NCBI GenBank assembly: GCA_049999725.1
Contig: JBNGIS010016943.1
Coordinates: forward strand, 1 to 62,951
Direction: 5' to 3'
DNA length: 62,951 nt
Source of the DNA: Haplomitrium mnioides
Taxonomy: Eukaryota > Marchantiophyta > Haplomitriopsida > Calobryales
The notes under the pieces are model-generated. The model did not search any database. It was not told the DNA's origin and saw only the letters and a list, made by a program, of their open reading frames with translations. Every line of letters starts with the position of its first letter. Positions within the stretch are counted from its first letter, which is position 1. Shown here one piece after another: positions 44,261 to 53,838 of this stretch. Position numbers and translations under genes: made by a program.

Positions 44261-45889
44261 CAAACAACAAAGACGGTTTTTACCATTGTTTTTCTTGCAA
44301 AAGGCTCTTGATTCAAAGCAACAAAAGAAAAACCTTTTTTGGCAAGGCTAAGGTCACCTCCAAGAATCAGATTCATTTCCTTGCTTTATTTGACTGTAGA
44401 CAAGGTATGGATTCAAACTAAAAACAACATACCTTATGCGAGTATAGACTCTCTTCTCATAACTCAAGTTGCTAAGAATTATTTGACTCAAATCTTGTTT
44501 GTTGAACAACTGAACAAAACAAATATCTTTTAGCACTAAGTTGATAAAATATAACATCTCTAGAACTAAGCTTTTAGTCTAAACAAAAATATGGATTGAG
44601 CAAAGGTTTCAAAAAAGAAGCAATTTGTTACCTTTGTTTGAATCCTAGATTGATTTTTCTTGCAATGATTTTATTTCTTCTCATGTTTCACAAATAGCAA
44701 ATCTATTGAGTTTTAGAATTTTTACATTTGGAAAATGAGTTCTCTAATGTTTTGTGAAACTTGAGAAACTAATAATACAATTGAGATCTTTCTCTTCCAA
44801 ATAAGTTATGTAGTAGTCATAAACTTCCCATTTTGTAAAATTATCAAGCAAGTTATAAACTTCGTGAGTAGACATTCTCTCATAGTATCCCTAAAAAAAT
44901 TGTTCATCCACTTATGCACAAATACTCCTTTAGCAAATAATTCTCTTTTTCCAAAAATGCCTCTAAGATTTGCATTTTTGAGATTTTGAATCCTTTGGAT
45001 TCTATCATTCTCTATTGATAATATTAATTTGAAGGCTCTCCTATAGACAATAGTACGTCCAAGCATAGTAAACTGATTGTCAATATAAGAGTCTTTTCTT
45101 GGTATTCCTCACTATAGTGTGATATCTCAATTCTTTATGCTTTTTCAAAAATACGTTTCTTTTATAGTTTTCAAAAAACTGTCTTGCACAAAGACAAGCA
45201 ATTATTTTAACAGCATGAAATTCTCTTCAATTTAGAAATTGACATATGATCAATCTTTTTCTTCACAAAGCTCTCATTTGGATGGACTTTCTGGAAAAAA
45301 CTTTCACGTAAAGTGTTTACCTATCAGAGATAATTCATCGTTTTGAAGATCTTGATCATCATTGTAAACATTGTTTGTTTCTTTGCAAAATATTTTTGAA
45401 GGATGAGGTACTCCTTGAGGATTGGGAGAACTACACCATTTTGAAATGGAATCTTGATCAATATCTCGATTATTAAAAAATGTTTTTTTGTAATATGATC
45501 GGTGCTTTTGGTAATAACTCCAATGAAATATTGATTGATTGAGACTGTTTGCTAGAATCATTTCCCAAAATATCGTCTGAAGACTCCTCCAAAATAATTC
45601 AGTTTGTTTGAGATTTCCCAATCTCATTGTGAGGTCAAACTTGAATTGAAATCACTTGTTGTTTGAGTGGTGCTATCGAGGACAATGACTCATCTCCAAA
45701 ATTGAAACCGCCTACAAATTATATACTTTTTGTGTTTTGATTAAACACTCTTTGATCATGAATATCGAGGTCTCCCTCAGATGAGGATGAATAGAGGTCC
45801 ACAATCATCTTGAAATTCTAAGTTGAACGTCCTTTTGTTGATCTTTGGAGTAGTCAAAAGAAAGATTCAACTTTGACCGCTTGATAAGC

Positions 45890-46080
45890 AACAAACATCT
45901 TGTGCTTGCAAAAGTTTGTTTCTTTAATTCTTTGCGAACACTAGGTTCCCTCTTTGATCGTTTGCACGCAAGTTGTTCACTCTTTAATCCTTTGTGCGCA
46001 TTAGATTCACTCTTTGACTCCATGCGTGTATAGGGTTCAATCTTTGATCTTATGCATGCATAGGGTTCATCTTCTCGATC
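45890..46080. repeat. Palindrome array within the B2 5' coding region
   Basis: Five to six units such as TTTGTGCGCATTAGATTCAC and CTTATGCATGCATAGGGTTC about every 30 bp. They are translated into the basic repeats of B2. Confidence 0.75.
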
Positions 46081-46287
46081 TTCTTGGGTGGAGCTATCTG
46101 ATTCAACAGAAGCCATATTTTTTCACAATATACTTGCCATCACACTTGATGCTTTTGGTAGTCCATCGCTTACCTCCAAAGAATTGAGGTTTGAACAAAT
46201 CTCAATCTACTTGTCCAAAGTAACACTTTTTTGTGAAGATGAATCTTGGAATTCTAACCTCTTCTTGCATTTAAAAACTCTAGCCAT

Positions 46288-46747
46288 TGATAAAGCTCAT
46301 TAAAAGTCAACTATTTGAAGAAACTATTTTAACAAATATTGTCAACCTCTTACAACCCACCTAAAATATGTGCTTTTAGAGAAATTTATGCAAAATGACA
46401 AAATTGGGAACTTTTTGTGAAGAAAATGAAAAAACAAATTGGAAAGATAAAAACAAGTGATGCTTTATACACTAATGCTTTTGTTGCACCATACAAACCT
46501 ACGTGTCAAGAGCTCCGAGAATCAATTTTTGGTGGGAAAAGTCATTTTAAAAAAATTAAATATAAAAGAATTGTTAGTGGAAAGCTTATTTCTATTGTCG
46601 CGAGTTCACTTTCTAGTTTTTACTTTCTTGTCATCCATGTTTTTGCATTTCCTTGTTATTTTGTCGTTTTTAGTCGTTCGATTTTTTTCAAGTTTTTGTT
46701 CCTAAGATTTTTCACCTCAAATTCTACTAGTTTTCACTTTTTAGAAA
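46288..46747. promoter_or_regulatory. Divergent promoter region between B2 and C2
   Basis: 460 bp between the two start codons. On the plus strand TATAAAAG at 46561-46568 lies 187 bp before the C2 start. No equally clear TATA box is seen for B2. It has no array of palindromes, unlike the rest of the element. Confidence 0.55.
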
Positions 46748-47103
46748 ATGACGCCACAAGTCAATGCTTCTAGACCTGTTCAACCATAGCCTCACATGTA
46801 TTCGGATGTTATCAATGCTCTAAAGCCAAAAAAAAATTAGAATGAGATTGGCTAGTTAATTTTGGATCCTTGAAAGACCTTGATCAACACCTTTATGTTT
46901 TTGCTAAGGAAGGTGAGAAATTCAACATAGGTCTTGTTATTCAAATCACAATGATAAGAGAGAGCCATTGAGCTAATATCAGGCTACTTGTGCAATCACA
47001 GGATGCCATTACCTTGTACAAGACATCTCACAAACGATTTGTTTTTTCCGAGATGAAGGAGAGGAACCTTTTTGCCAAGCATCTTCAGATGGAAGACTAC
47101 AAG

Positions 47104-47561
47104 GTAAGATTTAAAAACCCTTTTTCATTTGTTTTCTTTTTTGACTTACTCAAAACCCTATGCGCACATGGATTTGGGAGTCTAGGCGCGCATAGACTTG
47201 GGAGTCCATGCGCACATGGACCTTAGAGTCCTTGTGTGCATAGACTTTGGAGTCCGTACACGCTTGGACTTGTGAGTCTTTGCACGCCTTGACTCACATT
47301 GTCAAGTACTTGCGCGCTTGGACTCCCATGTCCATACACACATGGACTCTTAGGTCCTTGCATGCTTAGACTCCTAAGTCTATGCGCATCTGGACTCCTA
47401 GGCCCATCCGCACATAGACTTTAAGATCTATGTGCACATAGGGTTCCGAGTAAGTTTTTCTTAGACTAATCATTAAGTACAAGTCTACTCTTTGTAAACA
47501 TCTAGAGGCTTTTTGTATAGCATGTTTGATTGTTTTTTTGCTTTTTTTTGTTTTTTTTCAG
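47104..47561 (+). other. Intron 1 of C2
   Basis: GTAAGA at 47104 after ...GACTACAAG, ending in a long T tract and TTTTTTTTCAG at 47561. C1 preserves the same acceptor (about 28153). It holds a palindrome array at 47155-47450. Confidence 0.8.
47155..47450. repeat. Palindrome array in C2 intron 1
   Basis: About 11 units with period 22-27, consensus AGTCCATGCGCGCATGGACT, a perfect palindrome. Good examples are AGTCTAGGCGCGCATAGACT (about 47182) and AGTCCATGCGCACATGGAC (about 47205). Confidence 0.9.
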
Positions 47562-49032
47562 TTCACTTACTTTTTGGCGAACTTTGTGGATGGCTACCCT
47601 CACGCGAAGGGCGTCAAACAAGATTTCATTAAGATGGCTATCAACATCAAACTGCTAAAGCCCAAGCAGGGCATTCACATTCAACAGCTTGTGCCGCATT
47701 TTAGCACGGCAACCATGTCAATTGTAGCAACACCAGGAACATCTGTGCAAAATAGAGAAAGGCGATGGAGCTAGTTGAAGCTCCAAAAAAGAAGAAACAA
47801 GCTGTCACAAAGAAAATGCCTATGCCAGCTCCAATTATTGAGGAGGAGCTAGCCCCCTCCCAATCTCCAATAAGGTCTTCTTCTGTAGCCCCATCGTCTT
47901 CAACACCGAGTAGCTCAAGGGAGGAATTAGAGCCATAGCCAATTCAGGCTCCAAAATCAAGAGCAAAAAGACAATCGCACAAGGGGTTGTAAACCTTCCA
48001 AGAGCGTGAGCAAGTGGACCCTCAGACAGTGCTTGAGAAAGACAAAAATAAAATCAGGGAGTCTGCAATCCAACGATGCTGAGTTCGAAAAGAAACGATT
48101 ACTATTCAGCTGGAAAATTTAAATTTTCCGAAACTTAGAGTGGATAATTGGAGGCCATTCCAGATTAGGAGGTTGAATGAGGACTTTGTTGAGCTTTTGG
48201 CACAGAGAATGCTCATAAACAAATATGCGCACAAATGTTTTTATTGTTGTTGTTGACCCGAAGTGTGAGTTGAAGGATAAGTTAGAGTTTGATATAAGGA
48301 ACCATAACAAGTATCGATACAACATTGCAGGAGGCAATCACACAATTGCAGCAAGGCAACTTCTTATTACAAAATACAGAGCAAAGAATCTGATGCTTTC
48401 GCTCTACAATTGCTATGTTTACGTGGGCTAAACACCAACAAAGACCCATATTTTTGCAACTCATGACAATTACAACAAAAGATACAGGTTGGAAATGACC
48501 TCAATTCAGAAGGTTGATATTGGCATTAGAGGTTTGTGGAGAGTGGGATGGTGTCATCCCAAAAATTTAAAGAAGAGCTAGTGTTGGAGACCTTGGAGAT
48601 CAAGCCCAAGTCAACTCTTGAGAAGACAATTACTTCTCAAGACAATTGGTTTTAGCTAGCCTTCCAAAGTGGTGAGCTCTCGGATTTACAGCAGAGCATT
48701 TTTTCTATGTGGAAGAAGAATACATTGAAGAGCCAGAAGCCGAAGGCCAAGGGATCACTGACAATGGAGGACATGAAGTGGACACCTTGGAGGTCCCTTC
48801 AAGGTCTTCCCAACAAAGTAAAAATGTGAGTTTTGAAATGTGTGGAAGCCAAAGAGCTTTCAATATAAGAAATATCTTGTGAGGCAGAGAGACATAAAGT
48901 TTGGGTAGTTATGGTGAAATCTTTTTGCTCCAAAGTTTATTGCAGCAGCTCAGAAGAAGCAAGAGAGGAGTACCCTCTCCATACTGAGGAGTCAAGATGG
49001 TTGCATTTTACTCTAGTTTTGAGAAGCTTTTG

Positions 49033-49688
49033 GTAAGTTTGTTTTTCCACTAGACGTTCATTTCTCCAGAGTTGCATTGAATTTATTGTAAATTGTGTTT
49101 TGCTATAATGAAAATTATTTTGAGTCTCTAGTTTTCTACCCTTGTTCTTCAAAATCCAAGCACCGAGACTTCTATATCTATGTGCGTATGGACTTGAAGT
49201 CCATGTGTACTTGGACACTATGTCCAAATGTGCATGGACATAGAAGTCTTGGCACTTGGACTTTGAAGTCTATGCACACATGGACTTTGAAGTCCTTGCG
49301 CGTATGGGTATTAAAGTCCTCGCTCGCTTAGGCATTGAAGTCCATACATGGATGGACTTCAAAGTCAAGGCGCGCCGAGACTTCAATGTCCATGCGCGCA
49401 TGGACTACATGTTCATGTGCGCTTGGACATTGGAGTCCAAGCGCTCAAGTATATTAAAGTTCATGCATGTCTGAACATTGAAGTCCATACGTGCATGGAC
49501 ATTGAAGCCCAAGAACTTGTGGACTTCAATGTCCCAGCATGCTTGGACTTCAATGTACATGCGCGCATAGACTTCAAAGTCAATCTTAGTTAAACCTCTA
49601 GGGTCTTTGCTCAAATCGTCTTCTCATCTAAAGTGTAATCGCTTTTTTGTTGTCTCCTCTAATTTTTTTCTGTTTTTGTTGTGTGTAG
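49033..49688 (+). other. Intron 2 of C2
   Basis: GTAAGTTTG at 49033 and TTGTTGTGTGTAG at 49688. The C1 counterpart ends TTTGTACAG at 25793. It is filled with a palindrome array. Confidence 0.8.
49170..49590. repeat. Palindrome array in C2 intron 2
   Basis: About 17 units of 22-26 bp, including the perfect 18-bp palindrome GTCCATGCGCGCATGGAC at 49388-49405. The units are linked by TTGAAGTCC/GGACTTCAA-type joints, themselves inverted repeats, so the whole array can be read on both strands alike. Confidence 0.92.
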
Positions 49689-50244
49689 GAGGACAAAGCA
49701 TTTAAACGACAACTTGCCAAAAACATTGACGGTAGTTGCAAAAGAGAGAAAGAGATCAAGGGTCGAAGAAGCCTCAAATGATCAAGACTAGACCCCAATA
49801 CTTGTTTCCTACCCTTCTGGTTTTCTGCTTCATTGCTAGAAAGCTAGAGAGTGGAAATTAAGGCAGCAAAATAATGATGCTGCCCTTCGAATTGATTCAA
49901 TTCTGAGAGGCGAAGACAATGACTTACTATCCTTTGTTGATGGACTCAATGTGGCACATTACCAAGTCCACGGAGAGGCCAATGCTCGTTAGTTAAAGGG
50001 ATTTGTAAAACCTAGATGTTTAACTTTGGCCATTGCAAATATTCCTTATAGTTACAACCTTAATGAATGCAAGCATGACGATTCTAAGCCTTTTTTTACA
50101 GATGGCATTTTTGATATGGTTTCCTCTTTTGCGAATCACAACTTTGGATTTTTGGTCTTTTGTGATAATACATTCTTTGCAACAATTTGGCATCGTCGAT
50201 GATGCTCTTCTAGAGGTTTTTTGTACCATTGACCATGACATCTT

Positions 50245-50342
50245 GTAAGTTATTTTTTAATTTTTTGGTTTTTTAGTTTACCTTGTTTAGTTTTCCTACA
50301 CTTTGTGTCAAGTGTCTTATTTGTTTGTTTTTCTTACTATAT
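50245..50342 (+). other. Intron 3 of C2, acceptor mutated
   Basis: GTAAGT at 50245 and the downstream exon GACAAAAGCAATATTCATCA match C1. The expected CTATAG acceptor reads CTATAT, so splicing of this copy is broken here. Confidence 0.7.
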
Positions 50343-51179
50343 GGACAAAAGCAATATTCATCATTACGATGGTTCAAGAACTGCTCACACCCACGAGTAT
50401 CGGACTGTGGGCTGTTGGAAAAAGGAGGGAAAGACGAGCGGTCAATTTGCAACATGCGGATGTGAGTGGTCTTCTTCAACAAATTATGCAGAGTGTGTTT
50501 AGTTGTCTTATGGTATTGGTTAAACTAAAACATCCTAGAGATGATGCTCATGTGAATGTTTATCAAAAGCCCTAAGCTCTTAATAAATTTTTTATTGATC
50601 ATTTATCAACAAAGCAAGATTGGATCTTAGACCTTTGCTCTGAGTTCGGCACAGGCCTTGTCTGTGCTTTGAAGCTGATGAAAAATTGCATCACTGTAGA
50701 ATATGATAGATTTGAGTCTATCTACATTCCTTAGAGAGTTTTGATAATGGCTTCTTTGCCATCGGATGTGACTAAATCGCAGATAGTGTATGTCTACCAC
50801 AAGAAACATGTTCCACTTGGTACTACAGGTGCCACTAGTGATTCTATTGCCATCTCTTGGATAGGAAAGTCTTAGAGGGACTCTCTTGCGTCTGCATATG
50901 CTTAAGTTTCTCAACCACCTCATTTAAATGAGACAATTTCTCCTAAAGAGGATAGAGTTGTAGCATTATAGTGATGTAATTTTTCTACATAATAAAGTAT
51001 TTGCTCCAAAAAAATTTATTTGCTGAAGTTTCAATCTTGTTGCACTCCCAATCCAATTTAAGTTTGTTCATCATGATTCAATTTTCTACACAAAATGGTT
51101 TTTGAACAAAAAATGTTGGTTTTTATTACAATTAGCAGTGAAGTCTATGCTAACATAGAAGTTCACTTTCCTTTTTCAT

Positions 51180-51400
51180 TTTCTATTTCTTCTTAGATGG
51201 GCTTCTGCATTCCATGCTTCCAATAACTTAACAGCTCATCCTCGCTTCAGTTTTCTATGCACGCATGGGCTTTTGTTTTTCAAGCTCAAGTTAGCTCTAG
51301 TTCTTCCTACGCGCATGGATCTTCCAAGCAATGCGTGCTTGTACTTGGACCTCAATTGTCCATGTGCACATAGGCTTCAACAACCTTTTCACAATTTTTC
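51180..51400. repeat. Palindrome array in the C2 3' flank
   Basis: Units such as CTATGCACGCATGGGCTT (about 51257), CTACGCGCATGGATCTT and GTCCATGTGCACATAGGC (about 51358). Position equivalent to 23885-24265 in copy 1. Confidence 0.75.
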
Positions 51401-51774
51401 TTTTACAATCCTCTTGCCCAACTCTTTAGAGTTCTACATCAAAACCTTTTTGATAAAATTTGAATGTTTTTATGAATTTTACAAATTTCTGCAATCATTG
51501 TTAGTTTTCAAAATGTTTAACAACAAATGTCGTGTTTTTTTTTATATATTTTGTTTGGCGATACTCATACCTTTGAAAGATGTTATTATGAAAGCAATTT
51601 TGTTTAAATACTCATAAGAAGATTTGTTTTTAATGCATTGTGCACTCAAACTAAGCCATTTTGATATATAAAATTACACTTGTTTTGCAAACGAATATGA
51701 CTAGCGTCAAATTCATGATTTTGCATCCTAAAATTTCAAAATTGGTTTTTGCAAACGCCAATCTAAACATGAAC

Positions 51775-51812
51775 CCAGTAGCGGTTCCTAGCTCAAAGTA
51801 ACGGTTGTTTAT
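51775..51812 (+). repeat. Candidate terminal repeat, C side of copy 2
   Basis: CCCAGTAGCGGTTCCTAGCT then CAAAGTAACGGTTGTTT. Family A homology begins immediately after, and C1 departs from it at the same base, so this is probably the true edge of the element. Confidence 0.55.
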
Positions 51813-52540
51813 AGTGCAATTAGCATGCTCTATTTGCCCATCTATTTGAGGATGGTAAGCAATAGACATAGAAAGTTTGGTGCCCAAAAGTTTGAACAAC
51901 TCGCGCCAAAACTTTCTAGTGAATCTTGGATCTCTATCGGATATTAATACCTTTGGCATGTCATGATATCGAAAGACTATATCAAAGTAAATCTTTGCCA
52001 ATTGTGAAGCATCCACCGTGTTCACCATCGGTGCTAGATGAATTTGTTTGCTTTGCTTATCGACAAACACCACAATGGCATTAAACTCACGAGGCGTAGT
52101 TGGAAGCGAAGTGACAAGATCTAAAGTTACATGTTCCTACTAAGTAGTAAGAATTCGTAATGGTTGAAGAAGACCATGTGATTTTTTATTTGAAGCCTTG
52201 TTTTGTTGACAACTCTCACAATAACAAACAAAATCACAAACATCTCGAGCTAGGTTTAGCCACCATCAAGTGCGTTGAAGCAACTTTATAGTCTTGTCCA
52301 CCCAAGATGCCCAGAGATTGCAATGTCACTTGCTTCTTATAAACAAACTATTTGAAGCTCATCATCTTGTAGAACATATATTTGATGGCCTTGATAGAGA
52401 ATACCATCCCGAATAGAAAATTCATGATACTCCATATCTTTGACCGCTAAACGTGTCTTAATAAGATTAAAGAAAGCATCTCTATGCAACTTTTGTCAAA
52501 AGCTATCACTAGTTTCTTCATCAAGATGCAATATACTAAC
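51813..52540 (-). pseudogene. Integrase of A4, truncated
   Basis: The zinc-binding part is heavily damaged (52500-52150). The core is open: MVFVDKQSKQIHLAPMVNTV, KVLISDRDPRFTRKFWRELF (second Asp) and AYHPQIDGQIEHAN (Glu region), then cut by the BC boundary. Confidence 0.85.
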
Positions 52541-53838
52541 ATTTTTCAACCTCCATTATATTTAGACGATGATCAAATCTTTGTGACAATACATTAAAAA
52601 TAGTATGGAACCTTCCGAGCTTGTATTCTGACTTGATATCAAAGAATTGTAGTTGATCTTCACATCGATAATGGCAACTTGTCATATTTTGCAAGTGAAT
52701 TGACTGCAGCAAAGGCTTGTGATCAGTACGCATAAGTACATGCTTTCGAAAAGATAGTGTCTTCAAACTTTGGTAGTACAAACCCATTGCCAATTGCTCT
52801 CTATCCCTTGTAGAATAAATTTTCTTCGTTGCATTTAACCGGCGTGACACAAAAGTAATTGAATGAAGTCCATCCTCAAACTCTTGTTGTAACACTGCTC
52901 CAATAGCAAAATTTGAGGCATCAAAATCAACTATACAACGTGACTTTGAATCATATGGTTGTAGAACTAGACGACAAAACACCGCATCCTTGAGTTGTTG
53001 AAATGCCTCTTTCTCTTTGGTCGTCCGTTGAAACTTTGACTCCTTGCCTAATAGATCCGTAAGTGATGCAACAATATGAGCGTAGTATTGGATGAATCTT
53101 TGATAAAAACTTGCCAGTCCATTGAAAGCTCGAACATCCTTTGCATCATTTGGCATTGGGTACTATGTATTAGCTTTAATCTTTTCTTCCTCTATTTTGA
53201 TACCATCCGGAGACACTTTATGTCCTAGATAAGACACCTCTTGCTTCCAAAACTCACACTTGAACTTCTTGCAATAAAACTTCCAATTGTCTAGTCTTTG
53301 CAATACTTCTTTAAGATTATCACTATGCTCAACTTCACTTTTACTAAAGATGAATATATCATCCAAAAACACCGACTTATCTAATAAACCATCAAAAACT
53401 CAATGCATTTGATCCATGAATATTGCTAGAGCATTAGTAAGGCCAAATGTAAGAACCTTCTTCTCAAAATGCTCATACTTTGTACAAAAAGTTATTTTTG
53501 GCACATCAATTGGCATGATAAGAATTTGCCAATAACCACTTCGAAGGTTCAACTTAGAAAAAAATCACGCACAACTCAATTGATCCAAAAAATCATCAAT
53601 ACAAGGTAGAGGATAGGCATTTTTCACTTTTTTATTGTTCAAGCCTCGATAATCTGTACAAAGATGAAATCCACCATCATTTTTTGGCACAAAGAATAAC
53701 GAAGCTCCTTAAAGCAAAGTATTATGTGGAATGAAATCCTTCTCATGAAGATCCATCAATGTCTTTCACAGCTCCTCTAATTCTTGTGGTGATAACCAAT
53801 ATATAGGTTGATTATAAGGCGTACTTCCTAGTATAAAC
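52536..53838 (-). pseudogene. Reverse transcriptase and RNase H of A4
   Basis: [18 protein letters not shown] (about 53640), SKLNLRSGYWQILI (about 53545) and FLDDIFIFSKSEVEH (53370, intact catalytic Asp pair). Then YCKKFKCEFWKQEVSYLGHK, an interruption at about 53160, and FNGLASFYQRFIQYYAHIVA. RNase H: IVDFDASNFAIGAVLQQEFE, LNATKKIYSTRDREQLAMG and RTDHKPLLQSIHL. A 206-codon open stretch (53156-52536) covers RNase H. Confidence 0.9.

Larger units (their letters stand above)
43545..46287 (-). pseudogene. Transposase-like gene B, copy B2 (3' end missing)
   Basis: The first ATG at 46285-46287 opens MARVFKCKKRLEFQDSSSQK; a second frame starts at 46116 (MASVESDSSTQEDRED). A repetitive basic region follows (KSEQLACKRSKREPSVRKEL), itself made of palindrome-array DNA. 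Blocks shared with B1 come next: CKETNNVYNDDQDLQNDE (about 45380), GRTIVYRRAFKLILSIENDR (about 45060), KRELFAKGVFVHKWMNNFFR and NHCKKN (about 44660). After an intron comes LVIDGMDQKKTVIPHWPLP (about 43680-43620), with DGMDQ intact, where a DDE enzyme would have its first acidic residue. Then homology to B1 fails at about 43545, so the GHxHDQI block is absent. Stops and frame shifts throughout. Confidence 0.65.
46748..50970 (+). pseudogene. ParB-like/DNA methyltransferase gene C, copy C2
   Basis: Exons 46748-47103, 47562-49032, 49689-50244 and 50343-50970. Exon 1 starts MTPQVNASRPVQP. Exon 2 has a Lys/Pro/Ser-rich linker (about 47760-47990) and a ParB-like block at about 48200-48500: FIVVVDPKCELKDKLEFDIR, then the fold's GGNHTIAARQLL signature (about 48331-48366) and HIFATHDNYNKRYRLEMTSI. 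Exon 3 has motif IV, LAIANIPYSYN (about 50029-50055). Exon 4 has the SAM-binding motif I, DWILDLCSEFGTGLVCALKL (about 50618-50677), then VEYDRFESIYI and HKKHVPLGTTGATSDSIAIS. Motif IV before I is the beta-class order of N6-adenine/N4-cytosine enzymes. Likely nuclear, acting on element DNA (inference). Stops and frame shifts in each exon make it a pseudogene. Confidence 0.72.
43545..51812. mobile_element. BC transposon copy 2
   Basis: B2 reads left from 46287 and C2 reads right from 46748, sharing a 460-bp spacer. The C side ends at 51775-51812 with the candidate terminal repeat and touches A4. The B side is truncated inside the transposase at about 43545. No retrotransposon hallmark (LTR, primer site, poly-A tail, RT) is found, and both genes keep introns, which argues for DNA-level copying. 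Confidence 0.65.

Noticed and set aside
47155-47450. CRISPR-like array
   Set aside because: Units are adjacent and degenerate with no unique spacers of constant size, in plant intron sequence without cas genes; it is a palindromic tandem repeat.
49095-49593. Repetitive frames within C2 intron 2
   Set aside because: They translate the palindrome array and are flanked by conserved GT...AG sites, so they are intronic.
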